Assembly (NCBI RefSeq): GCF_936916975.1
Contig: NZ_CAKZGO010000007.1
Span: 186,001-250,000 of the forward strand
Direction of reading: 5' to 3'
Source of the DNA: an uncultured Dongia sp.
GTDB lineage: Bacteria; Pseudomonadota; Alphaproteobacteria; Dongiales; Dongiaceae
DNA: 64,000 bases
Made by a program: the position numbers and the translations under genes. Shown in pieces: positions 9,441 through 18,217 of the stretch; position 1 is the stretch's first letter; each line of letters begins with the position of its first letter. The notes under the pieces were generated by a model. That model was not told the origin of the DNA and made no database searches. It saw nothing but the letters and a program-made list of their open reading frames with translations.

Positions 9441-10310
9441 TCAGTGACGCTCCAAGGGACGGGTTAGGCAGGTCGGACCGCCCTCGCCCGGCACCGAAAT
9501 GGCATCGGCGTCGATGACATGGACCTTGACGCCCGACGCTTCCATGCGCGCCTTGGTTTCCGGATTGCCCTTCACCATGACGACCTCGCTGGGGGCGATG
9601 GCCAAGACATTGCAGCCCATGCTGGCAAATTCACTGTCCGGCACCTCGATGATCTCATCGCCGCGGGCGAGCAGCCATTCGCGGAACGGGATCGGCATCA
9701 AGGGCGAATAGACCAGATGCAGCTTGTCATCCAAGGGCGAGATCACCGACATCAAGTGGAAGACATCGGTCGGGCCCTTGTAATGCGGCATGATCGCCAC
9801 CTCGACATGCACGTCCGGGCCGATGAGATGCTTGAATTGACGAATGCCGGCATCGTTGGTGCGATAAGTACGACCAATAGCGACGGTCTTTTCATCCAGC
9901 CAGATGAGATCGCCACCTTCCAGCCGCCCCTGGCCGGAGATCGAGCCCAGCACCGGAATATCCGCTTCCTCGAAGAAATGGCCGTGGATCGGCGGTTCGC
10001 CCTCGCGCTGCTTCTTGCCCATATTGGCGAGAATGACGCCCTTGGGGCAGATTGCCGCCGCGTCGCGGACATAAAGGCTGTCCATGGTGAGCTTCTTGTC
10101 GGCGGGCAGATAAAGAATCTCTGCGCCCACACTCTTGATGATGTCGGCAAAGTTCTGATGCTCCGCCACGGCCTTTTTGAAGTCCGGACGCGTATGGTAG
10201 TTGAGATTCTTCCATTCCTTGTCGATCTTGGCATCGTCGACAAAGGCATCCTCCGGCCGGCGCATGGCGAGACGCTTCAACCGACCGAACTCATTGATTC
10301 CCGTGAGCAT
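9441..10310 (-). CDS. Amidinotransferase/DDAH-fold hydrolase
   Basis: A 289-residue member of the guanidino-group-modifying superfamily (arginine deiminase, dimethylarginine hydrolase, amidinotransferases). The nucleophile is the Cys in GGPTCLTRPLER near the C-terminus. An acidic pair lies in GRLEGGDLIW and a candidate His in TDVFHLMS. The enzymes attack the guanidinium carbon of arginine-like substrates through a Cys-thiouronium intermediate. Start 10310 was chosen because the reading frame further upstream overlaps the ABC gene. It is the last gene of the importer operon (5 bases after the ATPase stop), so its substrate is probably what the importer brings in. Exact substrate unknown. Confidence 0.8.
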   Translation of the reverse strand: MLTGINEFGRLKRLAMRRPEDAFVDDAKIDKEWKNLNYHTRPDFKKAVAEHQNFADIIKSVGAEILYLPADKKLTMDSLYVRDAAAICPKGVILANMGKKQREGEPPIHGHFFEEADIPVLGSISGQGRLEGGDLIWLDEKTVAIGRTYRTNDAGIRQFKHLIGPDVHVEVAIMPHYKGPTDVFHLMSVISPLDDKLHLVYSPLMPIPFREWLLARGDEIIEVPDSEFASMGCNVLAIAPSEVVMVKGNPETKARMEASGVKVHVIDADAISVPGEGGPTCLTRPLERH

Positions 10311-10315
10311 ATTAC

Positions 10316-11383
10316 CTACCGCTGCAACAGCACCACATCGGTGCGCGCTGCATAAAGGCTCACTTCCTGGCCTGGGGTCAAGCCTACCGATACCGGCGCC
10401 CTGAGGATCAGGTCCTGGCCGGCGACCCGGCAATGGCAGCGGCAATGGGTACCCTGGAAGGACAATTCCTCCACCCGGCCGCGGCCCAGGCTGACGCCAT
10501 CGGGATGGGGTGCGAGCAGCAGCTGCTCCGGCCGCAGGGCGATATGGACGGCAGCGCCCGCTGCACTGTTGCCAGGTACAATGATGGCGCCGAGCGCGGT
10601 TTCAACCTTCACGTCGCCGCCCAGAGATTCGACCACGCGGCCGCCCAGCACATTGCTTTCGCCCATGAACTTGGCAGCAAACAGGCTGGCGGGCTTCAGG
10701 TACACGCGGTCCGGCGGTCCCATATCCTCGATGCCGCCCTTGTTCACGACCACGATCCGGTCGGCGATCGACATCGCCTCCTCCTGGTCATGGGTGACAT
10801 GGACGAAGGTCGCACCCAGGCGCCGCTGCAACCGAACCAGTTCCTCCTGCATCTGCCGGCGCAAGGCGAGGTCGAGCGCACCCAGGGGTTCATCGAGCAG
10901 CAAGACCTTGGGCTCGACCGCCATGGCGCGGGCAAGGGCCACACGCTGCCGCTGGCCGCCCGACAATTGGTGGATGCCGCGATCGCCGAAGCCGTCCAGC
11001 CCTACCAGACGCAGCATTTCGGCAGCCTTGGCGAGGCGTTCCGCCTTCGGTACCTTCCGCATACGCAGGCCGAATGCGACGTTATTCAGCAGGCTCATAT
11101 GCGGGAACAAAGCGTAATCCTGGAACACCGTCGCGGTTGGACGCTTGGCCGGCGGCAAATCAGTCACATCCTCGCCATCGATCAGCACCTGCCCGGCACT
11201 CGGATTGGCAAAGCCACCGATCATGTTGAGCAAGGTCGTCTTGCCACTGCCCGACGGTCCCAGCAAGACAACGAATTCGCCCGCCGCAATGGTCAGGTCA
11301 AGCGTCTCCACCACGGTGACGTTTTCATAGACCTTGCTCACGCGGCGCAGTTCGACCCGAGGCGATATAGGTTTCTCAGGCAT
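10316..11383 (-). CDS. ABC transporter ATPase, spermidine/putrescine (PotA) type
   Basis: A 355-residue ATPase. Walker A is GPSGSGKTT, the ABC signature LSGGQRQRVALARA, and Walker B VLLLDEPLGALD with the H-loop in VHVTHDQEEA. A C-terminal TOBE domain (about residues 275-355) is typical of PotA/FbpC importers. Start 11383 has AAGGAAAC upstream and overlaps the end of the permease gene by 8 bases, which indicates translational coupling. It energises the two permeases encoded just before it. Confidence 0.9.
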   Translation of the reverse strand: MPEKPISPRVELRRVSKVYENVTVVETLDLTIAAGEFVVLLGPSGSGKTTLLNMIGGFANPSAGQVLIDGEDVTDLPPAKRPTATVFQDYALFPHMSLLNNVAFGLRMRKVPKAERLAKAAEMLRLVGLDGFGDRGIHQLSGGQRQRVALARAMAVEPKVLLLDEPLGALDLALRRQMQEELVRLQRRLGATFVHVTHDQEEAMSIADRIVVVNKGGIEDMGPPDRVYLKPASLFAAKFMGESNVLGGRVVESLGGDVKVETALGAIIVPGNSAAGAAVHIALRPEQLLLAPHPDGVSLGRGRVEELSFQGTHCRCHCRVAGQDLILRAPVSVGLTPGQEVSLYAARTDVVLLQR

Positions 11384-12164
11384 GATGTTTCCTTGAACGC
11401 CACAGCAGGAATTCGACCACGCCGACGGCCAGAATTGAAATGATGAAGACGAGCGTGCCGGTGGCATTCAGTTCCGGCGACAGGCCGGACCGGAGCATGC
11501 TCCAGATCACAACCGGCAAGGTGACGTCGAAGCGACTCATCAGGAACGCGATGACAAATTCATCCCATGACAATGTCGCGGCGATGAAAAATGCTGCCAG
11601 CAAACTCGGCCACAGCATCGGCACCGTGATCTCCAGCACCACCCGCCAATCGCCGGCACCCAGATCATAGGCTGCCCGCTCGATATTGGCCTGATGCTCA
11701 CCCAGCTGCGAATAGAGGATGGCGAAGGTGAGGGGCAGGTTGATCACCACATGGCCAATGCCGATCGCCCACAGCGACTTTCCCAAACCCAGATAGTTGA
11801 AGGTGATCTGCAGCCCCATGCCGATGATGAGGTAACTCACCGTGATCGGCGCCATCAGCAGAAACTGATAGAACCCGCTCAAGCGTCGGCGCTTCCGGGC
11901 CAGAGAATAGGCCGCGAGGAACCCCAGCACCGTGGCAACGAACGCCGATCCCAGTCCAACCAGCAGCGAGTTCGTGAGCCCGTCTGTTATCTTGCGGTTG
12001 GCGAGCACCTTAGCCCACCATTTGAGGCTCGGCCCATCGAATGGCGGAACCGGTGCCAATCCGCTCTGGAACGAGAACTGGATCAGCACTAGCACCGGCA
12101 GGAAGATGAACAGCAGGGCCGCAGCGAAATAGACCCACGGTGCCCAGCGATAAAGTGCAGTCAT
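11376..12164 (-). CDS. ABC transporter permease, PotC type
   Basis: A 262-residue inner-membrane permease with about six hydrophobic segments (first at 12-32: WVYFAAALLFIFLPVLVLIQ). The cytoplasmic EAA loop is near RAAYDLGAGDWRVVLEITVP, the site that contacts the ATPase. It starts three bases after the stop of the partner permease and overlaps the ATPase start, so all four importer genes form one operon. The family carries polyamines or similar cationic compounds. Confidence 0.88.
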   Translation of the reverse strand: MTALYRWAPWVYFAAALLFIFLPVLVLIQFSFQSGLAPVPPFDGPSLKWWAKVLANRKITDGLTNSLLVGLGSAFVATVLGFLAAYSLARKRRRLSGFYQFLLMAPITVSYLIIGMGLQITFNYLGLGKSLWAIGIGHVVINLPLTFAILYSQLGEHQANIERAAYDLGAGDWRVVLEITVPMLWPSLLAAFFIAATLSWDEFVIAFLMSRFDVTLPVVIWSMLRSGLSPELNATGTLVFIISILAVGVVEFLLWRSRKHHA

Positions 12165-12167
12165 GCG

Positions 12168-13016
12168 CTACACCCGCTCCATCTTGAGCCGCTTGGCGAA
12201 GACCATGAACGCCGCGGTGATGACCAGCATCAGAATCATCGACAAGGCCGAGGCCAGCGGGAAATCCGCCTGTCGCCCGATCTGCAGCATGACCGCCTGC
12301 GGCAGCAGCATCTCCTTTGCCCCGCCCAATATCTGCGGCGTGATGTAGTCGCCGATCGCCAGCACGAAGGTGAGGAACGCGCCGACCGCAACACCCGGCA
12401 CACTCAGCGGCAACGTGATGTACCAGAAGGCCTGCCAGCCATTGGCGCCGAGATCGTTGGCGGCCTTGCGGTAGCTGTCCTTGATCTGCACCAGGTTGGC
12501 GTAGATGGTGAGCGTCAGCAGCATCGCAAAGAAATGCACGAAACCCAGCACGGTCGCAAAGCGGCTGTTGCCCATGCCGATGGGTGTATCGAGGATGCCC
12601 GCCCACAGCAGGAATTGATTGATGATGCCGTTCTCCGACAGCACCAGCAGCCAGCTATAGGACCGCACCACATAGGAGGTCCAGAACGGCAGGACGGTCA
12701 GCACCAGCGCAAAACGCTGCCAGTTCTTCGGCACCCGGTAGGCCAGGATATAGGCCAGCGGATAGGCCACCAGCACCGAGATGATGGTGGTGAGAACCGT
12801 GACCTCGATCGAGTTCCACAACGCGCCGACAAAGGTACCGTCGGCCCTCGTCAGAAACGATCGGTAATTGTCGAGCGTCCAGGTGAGCGTGATCTTGCCG
12901 TCGATCCGCGCCGAGAAGCTCATCACCAGCATGGCAATGAGCGGCGCCACAAAGAACACTGCCGTCCAGGCAAGGGCCGGGGCATGGCCCCAGTTTTTCA
13001 AATTCCAGCCTTTCAT
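12168..13016 (-). CDS. ABC transporter permease, PotB type
   Basis: A 282-residue permease starting MKGWNLKNWGHAPALAWTAV, with a first membrane helix at about 12-34 and an EAA loop near KAANDLGANGWQAFWYITLP. It pairs with the PotC-type permease. It lies 181 bases downstream of the binding-protein gene, and that gap is filled by a paired hairpin repeat. Such an arrangement often lets the binding protein be made in excess of the membrane parts. Confidence 0.88.
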   Translation of the reverse strand: MKGWNLKNWGHAPALAWTAVFFVAPLIAMLVMSFSARIDGKITLTWTLDNYRSFLTRADGTFVGALWNSIEVTVLTTIISVLVAYPLAYILAYRVPKNWQRFALVLTVLPFWTSYVVRSYSWLLVLSENGIINQFLLWAGILDTPIGMGNSRFATVLGFVHFFAMLLTLTIYANLVQIKDSYRKAANDLGANGWQAFWYITLPLSVPGVAVGAFLTFVLAIGDYITPQILGGAKEMLLPQAVMLQIGRQADFPLASALSMILMLVITAAFMVFAKRLKMERV

Positions 13017-13024
13017 CAGTCACT

Positions 13025-13165
13025 CCCCCTCACCCTGACCCTCTCCCGCAAGGGGAGAGGGAATGAGATTTGCCGGCAAGACCCAGCCATTGAGAAGGGA
13101 TCTAAAATCAACACGCATGGCAAAAGCCCCTCTCCCCTCGCGGGAGAGGGGTTGGGGTGAGGGGG
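13025..13165. repeat. Paired REP-like element, family A copy 1
   Basis: Two inverted arms, each itself a hairpin: left at 13025-13061 (core CCCTCTCCCGCAAGGGGAGA) and right at 13127-13165 (core CCCTCTCCCCTCGCGGGAGA). The arms end in CCCCCTCACCC and GGTGAGGGGG. The middle contains ATGAGATTTGCCGGCAA (13063-13079), which is also found, inverted with one mismatch, in copy 2 at 25547-25563. It sits inside the importer operon between the binding protein and permease genes. Confidence 0.85.
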
Positions 13166-13197
13166 TTTTCGAAGCACTGCGAACCGACCGCGTAAAC

Positions 13198-14286
13198 TCA
13201 AGCCCCCAGGACTTCCGTCCACACTTCCTGCATCGCCGCATCCAATTCCGCATCACCGAAGAAATACGGATATGATTTCGCGATGAAGCCCGGTTGCTGG
13301 TCCCAGCGCAGGCGCTTCTTCTGGTCGTCGTCGAGATTGGCTTTGGAATTGGCCGGCATCGCCCAATAGCAATCCGCCGTGGCGAGCCGCCCCTGGCCTT
13401 CCGGCGAGACGATGTATTTGACGAACTCGGTGGCGAGATCCTTCTTCGTGGAATCCGCGAAGATGCCGATCGACTGCGACCAGCGCACGCCACCTTCATT
13501 GGGCAGTACCCAATCGAGTTCCGGTTTCTCCGCCATCAACCCGGCCACCGCGAACTCGCCGCCACCGACGATGATGTCGGCAGCACCGGTCACCAGCGCA
13601 TTCTGGGTCGTCGGCACGTCACCCACCAGCGAGGACAGCTTCTTCATCTCCACCAGCTTTTCCTTGATGGCCGGCAGATGCATCTTGGTGATCTCCTGCG
13701 GCTTGATGCCGAGGCCGATTGCCACCATTTCCATGGTCGGGATGTAATAATCATAGATCGCGATGCGTCCGGCGAATTTCGGATCCCACATGACCGCGGC
13801 GTGCGACGCTTCCTCCTGGGTCACCTTCGTGTTGTTGAAGGCAATCGTGTTGTAGCCGAACTTCTCCGGCACGGCGTAGAGCTTGCCATCCTTGTAGTGC
13901 GAATCCGGCTGCTTCAGGTCTGGGAAGATGTCCGCCCAGGGCATGTCGGCATCCGGCAATTCGCCGAGATAGCCTTTGGATACGGCGCTCATAATGTCGC
14001 CGGTATCGGCCACGAACACATCCCAATCCCCTGGCTGCGATTGTTCCAGGATGCTGTAGGCGACACCGGGCAGATCGTATTCCTTGCTGTTGATCTTGAT
14101 GCCGTGCTTTTCCGCAAACGGATCCAGCAGGCCCGGACCCGTATGGTCGCACCACACCAGCAGATTGAGTTCGTCCGCCGCGCGCGCGCCCTTTGGCATG
14201 AAGCTGAGCGATGCCAAGGCGGCACCACCGGCCTGCAAGGCACGCCGGCGCGAGATGGCCTGTCGACCCATTGAACTGATCATCAT
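13198..14286 (-). CDS. Extracellular polyamine-type substrate-binding protein (PotD family)
   Basis: A 362-residue periplasmic solute-binding protein of the PotD/PotF family. The N-terminus has a Tat-like signal (SRRRALQAGGAALASLSF) and the mature part begins near ADELNLLVWCDH. It delivers substrate to the two permeases. Tandem ATGs at 14286 and 14283 follow GGGAGACAG; 14286 is used here. It is the first gene of the importer operon and divergent from a TetR gene, with a dyad at 14333-14361 between them. Ligand could be a polyamine, arginine derivative or another cation. Confidence 0.87.
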   Translation of the reverse strand: MMISSMGRQAISRRRALQAGGAALASLSFMPKGARAADELNLLVWCDHTGPGLLDPFAEKHGIKINSKEYDLPGVAYSILEQSQPGDWDVFVADTGDIMSAVSKGYLGELPDADMPWADIFPDLKQPDSHYKDGKLYAVPEKFGYNTIAFNNTKVTQEEASHAAVMWDPKFAGRIAIYDYYIPTMEMVAIGLGIKPQEITKMHLPAIKEKLVEMKKLSSLVGDVPTTQNALVTGAADIIVGGGEFAVAGLMAEKPELDWVLPNEGGVRWSQSIGIFADSTKKDLATEFVKYIVSPEGQGRLATADCYWAMPANSKANLDDDQKKRLRWDQQPGFIAKSYPYFFGDAELDAAMQEVWTEVLGA

Positions 14287-14332
14287 CTGTCTCCCTGTAA
14301 GAAGCCGGTTTGTTTTCTTGTTGCCAAAAAGG

Positions 14333-14361
14333 TGAATGAACTCCAAAATAAAGTCAATTCA
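14333..14361. promoter_or_regulatory. Candidate TetR operator between potD-type and tetR genes
   Basis: Arms TGAATGAACT (14333-14342) and AGTCAATTCA (14352-14361) are inverted repeats matching at 8 of 10 positions, with a 9-base spacer. On the minus strand the right arm contains TTGACT, a plausible -35 for the importer operon, so binding would block its transcription. Confidence 0.5.
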
Positions 14362-14388
14362 TATTGTGCCAGGATTTATCGACCGCCC

Positions 14389-15030
14389 ATGACAGGTCTC
14401 CGCGAAAGACAGAAAGCCGGCCGCCGCCGCGACATCCTCGCCGCCGCGAGCCAGTTGTTCCGCAAGGATGGTTTTGCCGATACCTCGGTAGAAGCCATTG
14501 CGGCGCTGGCTGAGGTTGGCACCGGTACGGTCTATAACTATTTCTCCTCCAAGGGCGATCTGTTGATGGCCCTGGTGGCTCTCGACGGCGAACAGGTGCG
14601 CGCCAAGGGCAAACGCTACATCGCTAGCGTCAGCGGCGACGCCGCCACAGCGCTCTATGGCTTGCTGGCGATCTATGTCGACCACTCCCTGGTGCATCTC
14701 ACCAAGGAACTCTGGCGTAACGCCATGGCGACCGCTGTCACCCAGGCGGATTCACCCTTCGGCACCGGCTATTTCGAAAACGACCGCCTGCTCGCCGAAC
14801 AGGTCGGCGAATTGGTGACGGCCCTCCAGGCCAAAGGCAAACTGCGCGCCGACATTGACCCGGTTGTCACCGGCAGCGCACTCTTCACCGTCGTTAATGG
14901 CCTATTCATGCAGTTCGTGGCGCGTGACGCGATGCCCAAGGCAGCGCTCCATGCCAAACTGCGCGAACAGGTGACCTTGCTGTGCAGCGGGCTGGCGACG
15001 GAAGCTGCATCGCAACGAAAGCGCGCCTGA
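14389..15030 (+). CDS. TetR-family transcriptional regulator
   Basis: A 213-residue regulator. The N-terminal helix-turn-helix reads DILAAASQLFRKDGFADTSV, with the recognition part AEVGTGTVYNYFSSKGDLL (about residues 15-55). The remaining helical domain binds an unknown ligand. Start 14389 (MTGLRERQKAG) fits the family. The upstream ATG at 14332 would add 19 residues and place the candidate operator inside the gene. It is divergent from the importer operon and followed after one base by an MBL hydrolase gene, so it probably controls both. Confidence 0.85.
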   Translation: MTGLRERQKAGRRRDILAAASQLFRKDGFADTSVEAIAALAEVGTGTVYNYFSSKGDLLMALVALDGEQVRAKGKRYIASVSGDAATALYGLLAIYVDHSLVHLTKELWRNAMATAVTQADSPFGTGYFENDRLLAEQVGELVTALQAKGKLRADIDPVVTGSALFTVVNGLFMQFVARDAMPKAALHAKLREQVTLLCSGLATEAASQRKRA

Positions 15031-15031
15031 G

Positions 15032-15766
15032 ATGAAGATCGCCACACCGGAAACCTGGTACGCGACCCGCGCCATGGGCGACGGCATCACCTGGATCTAT
15101 GAGCCCTTCATCAAGGAATACTATCGCTGCAACATCTGGCATGTGCGCGGCCGCGACCGGGATCTGCTGATCGATTCCGGCATGGGTGTGGTGAGCCTGC
15201 GAGAGCAGGTCTCCACCCTCGCCGGACGACCCATTCTGGCCGTGGCGTCGCACACCCATTTCGACCATATCGGGACCCATCACGAATTTGCCGACCGCGC
15301 GGTCCATCCGGCGGAAGCAGAAATTCTGGCGCACCCGACGCGCGCAAACACGTTCGCGGACTATTATGTGGCCGATGATTCAATCTTCACCGCGTTGCCG
15401 CCGGGTGATTGGCATGCGCAGGCCTATGACGTGAAACCGGCCCCTGCCCAGACCTTGCTCAATGAAGGCAGCATCGTCGATACCGGCGACCGGCCGTTCG
15501 AGGTGTTCCACCTGCCCGGCCATTCCGATGGTTCGATTGCGCTCTACGAACGCGCCACCGAAACGCTCTTCGCCGGCGACGTCATCTATGACGGCGAACT
15601 CGCCTATGACGCGGACGATAAGGTCAAGATGCAGCAATATGTCGCCAGCATGAAGCGGCTCCTGAACCTGCCGGTCCGCACGGTTCATGGCGGCCACTAT
15701 CCCAGCTTCGGCCAAGACCGTATGCGGGTCATCATTCAGGATTTTTTGAGCGAGTTTGATCGGTAG
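15032..15766 (+). CDS. Metallo-beta-lactamase-fold hydrolase
   Basis: A 244-residue cytoplasmic MBL-fold protein without a signal peptide. The zinc motif is SHTHFDHIGTHHEF (HxHxDH), the next ligand is in LPGHSDGSIA, then AGDVIYDGEL and a final HGGHYPS. It starts one base after the tetR stop and must be co-translated with it. Substrate unknown. Its link with the importer/amidinotransferase operon suggests it acts on a product of the same pathway, but this is inference only. Confidence 0.82.
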   Translation: MKIATPETWYATRAMGDGITWIYEPFIKEYYRCNIWHVRGRDRDLLIDSGMGVVSLREQVSTLAGRPILAVASHTHFDHIGTHHEFADRAVHPAEAEILAHPTRANTFADYYVADDSIFTALPPGDWHAQAYDVKPAPAQTLLNEGSIVDTGDRPFEVFHLPGHSDGSIALYERATETLFAGDVIYDGELAYDADDKVKMQQYVASMKRLLNLPVRTVHGGHYPSFGQDRMRVIIQDFLSEFDR

Positions 15767-15795
15767 GGAGGGGGGTAGGAATCGACCGGGTGAAG

Positions 15796-16980
15796 TTAGG
15801 CCACCTTCCCCACCAACCCCCGCGTAAACGCTGCGATGCGCCGACACGCTTCGCTCAGATTCTTCTCATCGATCGCGAAGGAAATACGCAGATGACCCTC
15901 TGCGCTCGGCCCGAACGCTGTCGCATCCAAGGTCGCGACACCGGTCTCCCTGAACAGCGCCCAGGCGAAGTCGTTGCCGCTCATGCCGGTGCCGCGCACA
16001 TCGGCCATCATAAACATGCCAGCGGCCGGACTGCGGCAGATGATGCCAGGCAACTGCCCGAGGGCCGCCATCGTCATGTCGCGGCGCCGTTGATAAATGA
16101 CGCGCATTTCCTCAACCTGCGGAATGTCGCTTTCGAGCGCCGCGGCCGAGGCATTCTGAATAAAGGGTGGCAAGCCATACATATTGGCGAGGCCCAGATT
16201 GCCGACATGACCGATCAGTTCCTCCGGCCCCACGAGCCAACCGAAGCGCCAGCCGGTCATGGCATGGGATTTGGAGAGGCTGTTGATGGTGACCGTCCGC
16301 TCCGCCATGCCGTCGAGACCGCAGATGCTGACATGCTCACCGTCGAAAATGATCGTGCTGTAGACCTCGTCCGACACGACCCACAGGTCATGTTTCTTCG
16401 CCAAAGCGGCAATGCCCTCAAGATCGGCACGGTTCAACACCACGCCGGTGGGATTGCTCGGGCTGGCAAAAAAGATCGCCCGCGTCTTCGGCGTGATCGC
16501 GGCGTCAAGGTTGGCAAGATCGAGACGAAAATTGTTGGCGGCCTTCAGCGGCACGCGCACCAGCTTGGCGCCACTTGCCTGAATGGTTGCCTCATAGGTC
16601 ACATACATCGGCTCCAGCACCAAGGCTTCGTCGCCCTGATCGAGGATGTTCATGGCGGCGGCAAACAACCCGCTCTGCGCACCGGACATGATGGCCACTT
16701 GCTCCGGCCCGATCGTCTGCCCGGTGAGCCGCGTATGCTGTGCCGCAACCGCTGCCCTGGCACGCGGCAGGCCCAGGATGTCGGCGTAATGCGTATCGCC
16801 ATCGCGCAGCAACCTGACGGCTTCCTCCGTAATGGCCGGCGGCGTGTCGAAATCCGGATCACCGATGGAGAGGATGATGACATCGCGCCCGGCGCGCTTT
16901 TGCGTCAGCGCCTCGACATGGAGGTCCCAGGCCGCCGCACCTTCGCCTGCCATACGATCGACAAATCGTGAGTAACGCAT
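15796..16980 (-). CDS. aruH: Arginine:pyruvate transaminase-like aminotransferase
   Basis: A 394-residue fold-type I PLP aminotransferase. The PLP lysine is in NSLSKSHAMTGWRFGW. The sequence follows Pseudomonas AruH closely as I remember it (LSIGDPDFDTPPAI, EPMYVTYEA, DEVYSTIIFDGEHVS, TAFGPSAEGHLR). AruH transfers the alpha-amino group of arginine to pyruvate and makes 2-ketoarginine. Start 16980 (MRYSRFVDRMAGEGAAAWD) matches the family N-terminus. It is divergent from a guanidinobutyrase-like gene, which acts later in the same arginine transaminase route. Other alpha-amino acids remain possible substrates. Confidence 0.75.
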   Translation of the reverse strand: MRYSRFVDRMAGEGAAAWDLHVEALTQKRAGRDVIILSIGDPDFDTPPAITEEAVRLLRDGDTHYADILGLPRARAAVAAQHTRLTGQTIGPEQVAIMSGAQSGLFAAAMNILDQGDEALVLEPMYVTYEATIQASGAKLVRVPLKAANNFRLDLANLDAAITPKTRAIFFASPSNPTGVVLNRADLEGIAALAKKHDLWVVSDEVYSTIIFDGEHVSICGLDGMAERTVTINSLSKSHAMTGWRFGWLVGPEELIGHVGNLGLANMYGLPPFIQNASAAALESDIPQVEEMRVIYQRRRDMTMAALGQLPGIICRSPAAGMFMMADVRGTGMSGNDFAWALFRETGVATLDATAFGPSAEGHLRISFAIDEKNLSEACRRIAAFTRGLVGKVA

Positions 16981-17060
16981 TCCAAAACCCCAACAGTGAG
17001 GGCACTTGTTGATTTTTGTGCCGGTTAATTCCACCAAGAGGTAGAGTCCTGCTGAGACGC

Positions 17061-17080
17061 GGTCAAGGAAGGTCTTGACC
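17061..17080. promoter_or_regulatory. Dyad in aruH/gbuA intergenic region
   Basis: GGTCAAG (17061-17067) and CTTGACC (17074-17080) are perfect inverted repeats with a six-base spacer, inside the divergent promoter region. This is a candidate operator. Confidence 0.5.
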
Positions 17081-17095
17081 CGACAGTTGAAACGA

Positions 17096-17112
17096 GATCG
17101 GTTAAACCGATC
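17096..17112. promoter_or_regulatory. Second dyad in aruH/gbuA intergenic region
   Basis: GATCGGTT-A-AACCGATC is a perfect 8-1-8 palindrome 81 bases before the ureohydrolase start. It is a candidate binding site for an unidentified regulator of the divergent pair. Confidence 0.55.
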
Positions 17113-17192
17113 CGCATGTACCCAGCACCGCAGATCGGCGTTTCGCCTGCCCTAACGGCGTTTCGTCAGATACCTATGAAGTGAGGCAGATC

Positions 17193-18161
17193 ATGAACAA
17201 GGTTACGCAAGACAAGATTTTCCACCAGCCGCTCGGCGGCAATCAGATGCCACGTTTCGGTGGGCATGCCACCATGATGCGTCTCCCCGCCAAGGAGAGT
17301 GCGGCCGGCCTTGATGCTGCCTTCGTCGGTGTTCCGTTTGATATCGGCACCTCGAATCGGGCCGGCGCCCGTTTCGGCCCGCGCCAGATCCGAGCTGAAT
17401 CCTGCCTCATCCGCCCCTACAATATGGCGACCCGCGCAGCACCCTTCGACAGCCTCTCGGTGGCTGACATCGGCGACGTCGCCATCAACACCTTCAATCT
17501 GCAGAAGAGCATGGGCATCATCGAGGCTGCCTATGACGATATCCTCGGCCACAATTGCGTGCCGATGACGATCGGTGGCGATCACACCATCGCCCTCCCC
17601 ATCCTGCGCGCGATGAAGAAGAAATACGGACCTGTCGGTATGGTCCATATCGACGCCCACGCCGACGTCAACAATTCAATGTTCGGCGAGCCGATCGCTC
17701 ATGGCACGCCGTTCCGCCGCGCGGTCGAGGAAGGCCTGCTCGACGGCAAGCGCGTGGCGCAGATCGGCCTGCGCGCGACCGGTTATGCCGCAGAAGATTT
17801 CGACTGGCCGCGCGCGCAGGGCTTCCGCGTCGTCCAGGCCGAAGAATGCTGGTACAAATCGCTGACACCCTTGATGGCCGAGATACGCGAACAACTCGGT
17901 AAAGGCCCGGTCTATCTGTCCTTCGACATCGACGGCCTCGACCCCTCCTCGGCGCCCGGCACCGGCACGCCCGAGATCGGCGGCCTTACCACCATCCAAG
18001 GCATCGAGATCATCCGCGGCTGCCGCGGCCTCGATCTCGTCGGTTGCGATCTGGTAGAAGTGTCGCCGCCTTACGATCCCACCGGCAATACCGCGCTCCT
18101 GGCGGCAAACTTGCTCTACGAAATGCTCTGTGTGATGCCGGGTGTGAAGTACCGGACGTAA
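17193..18161 (+). CDS. gbuA: Guanidinobutyrase-type ureohydrolase
   Basis: A 322-residue manganese ureohydrolase (arginase/agmatinase superfamily). Metal ligands are in GGDHT, HIDAHADV and SFDIDGLDPS. The N-terminus (FHQPLGGNQMPRFGG) and ends such as GLDLVGCDLVEVSPPYD match Pseudomonas GbuA as I recall it more than agmatinase SpeB. GbuA splits 4-guanidinobutyrate into GABA and urea. ATG 17193 is used; a GTG at 17181 in the same frame is less likely because GTGAGGCAG itself looks like the ribosome site. The divergent AruH-like gene supports guanidinobutyrate rather than agmatine, but agmatinase is not excluded. Confidence 0.78.
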   Translation: MNKVTQDKIFHQPLGGNQMPRFGGHATMMRLPAKESAAGLDAAFVGVPFDIGTSNRAGARFGPRQIRAESCLIRPYNMATRAAPFDSLSVADIGDVAINTFNLQKSMGIIEAAYDDILGHNCVPMTIGGDHTIALPILRAMKKKYGPVGMVHIDAHADVNNSMFGEPIAHGTPFRRAVEEGLLDGKRVAQIGLRATGYAAEDFDWPRAQGFRVVQAEECWYKSLTPLMAEIREQLGKGPVYLSFDIDGLDPSSAPGTGTPEIGGLTTIQGIEIIRGCRGLDLVGCDLVEVSPPYDPTGNTALLAANLLYEMLCVMPGVKYRT

Positions 18162-18170
18162 TACTCTGTC

Positions 18171-18202
18171 ATCGCTCCCCTGGGCAAATCCCGGGGAGCG
18201 AT
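18171..18202. terminator. Hairpin between convergent gbuA and cytochrome genes
   Basis: ATCGCTCCCC (18171-18180) pairs with GGGGAGCGAT (18193-18202). There is no T-run, but the position between convergent genes supports a shared terminator. Confidence 0.6.
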
Positions 18203-18217
18203 AGAGAGCGCAGGACC

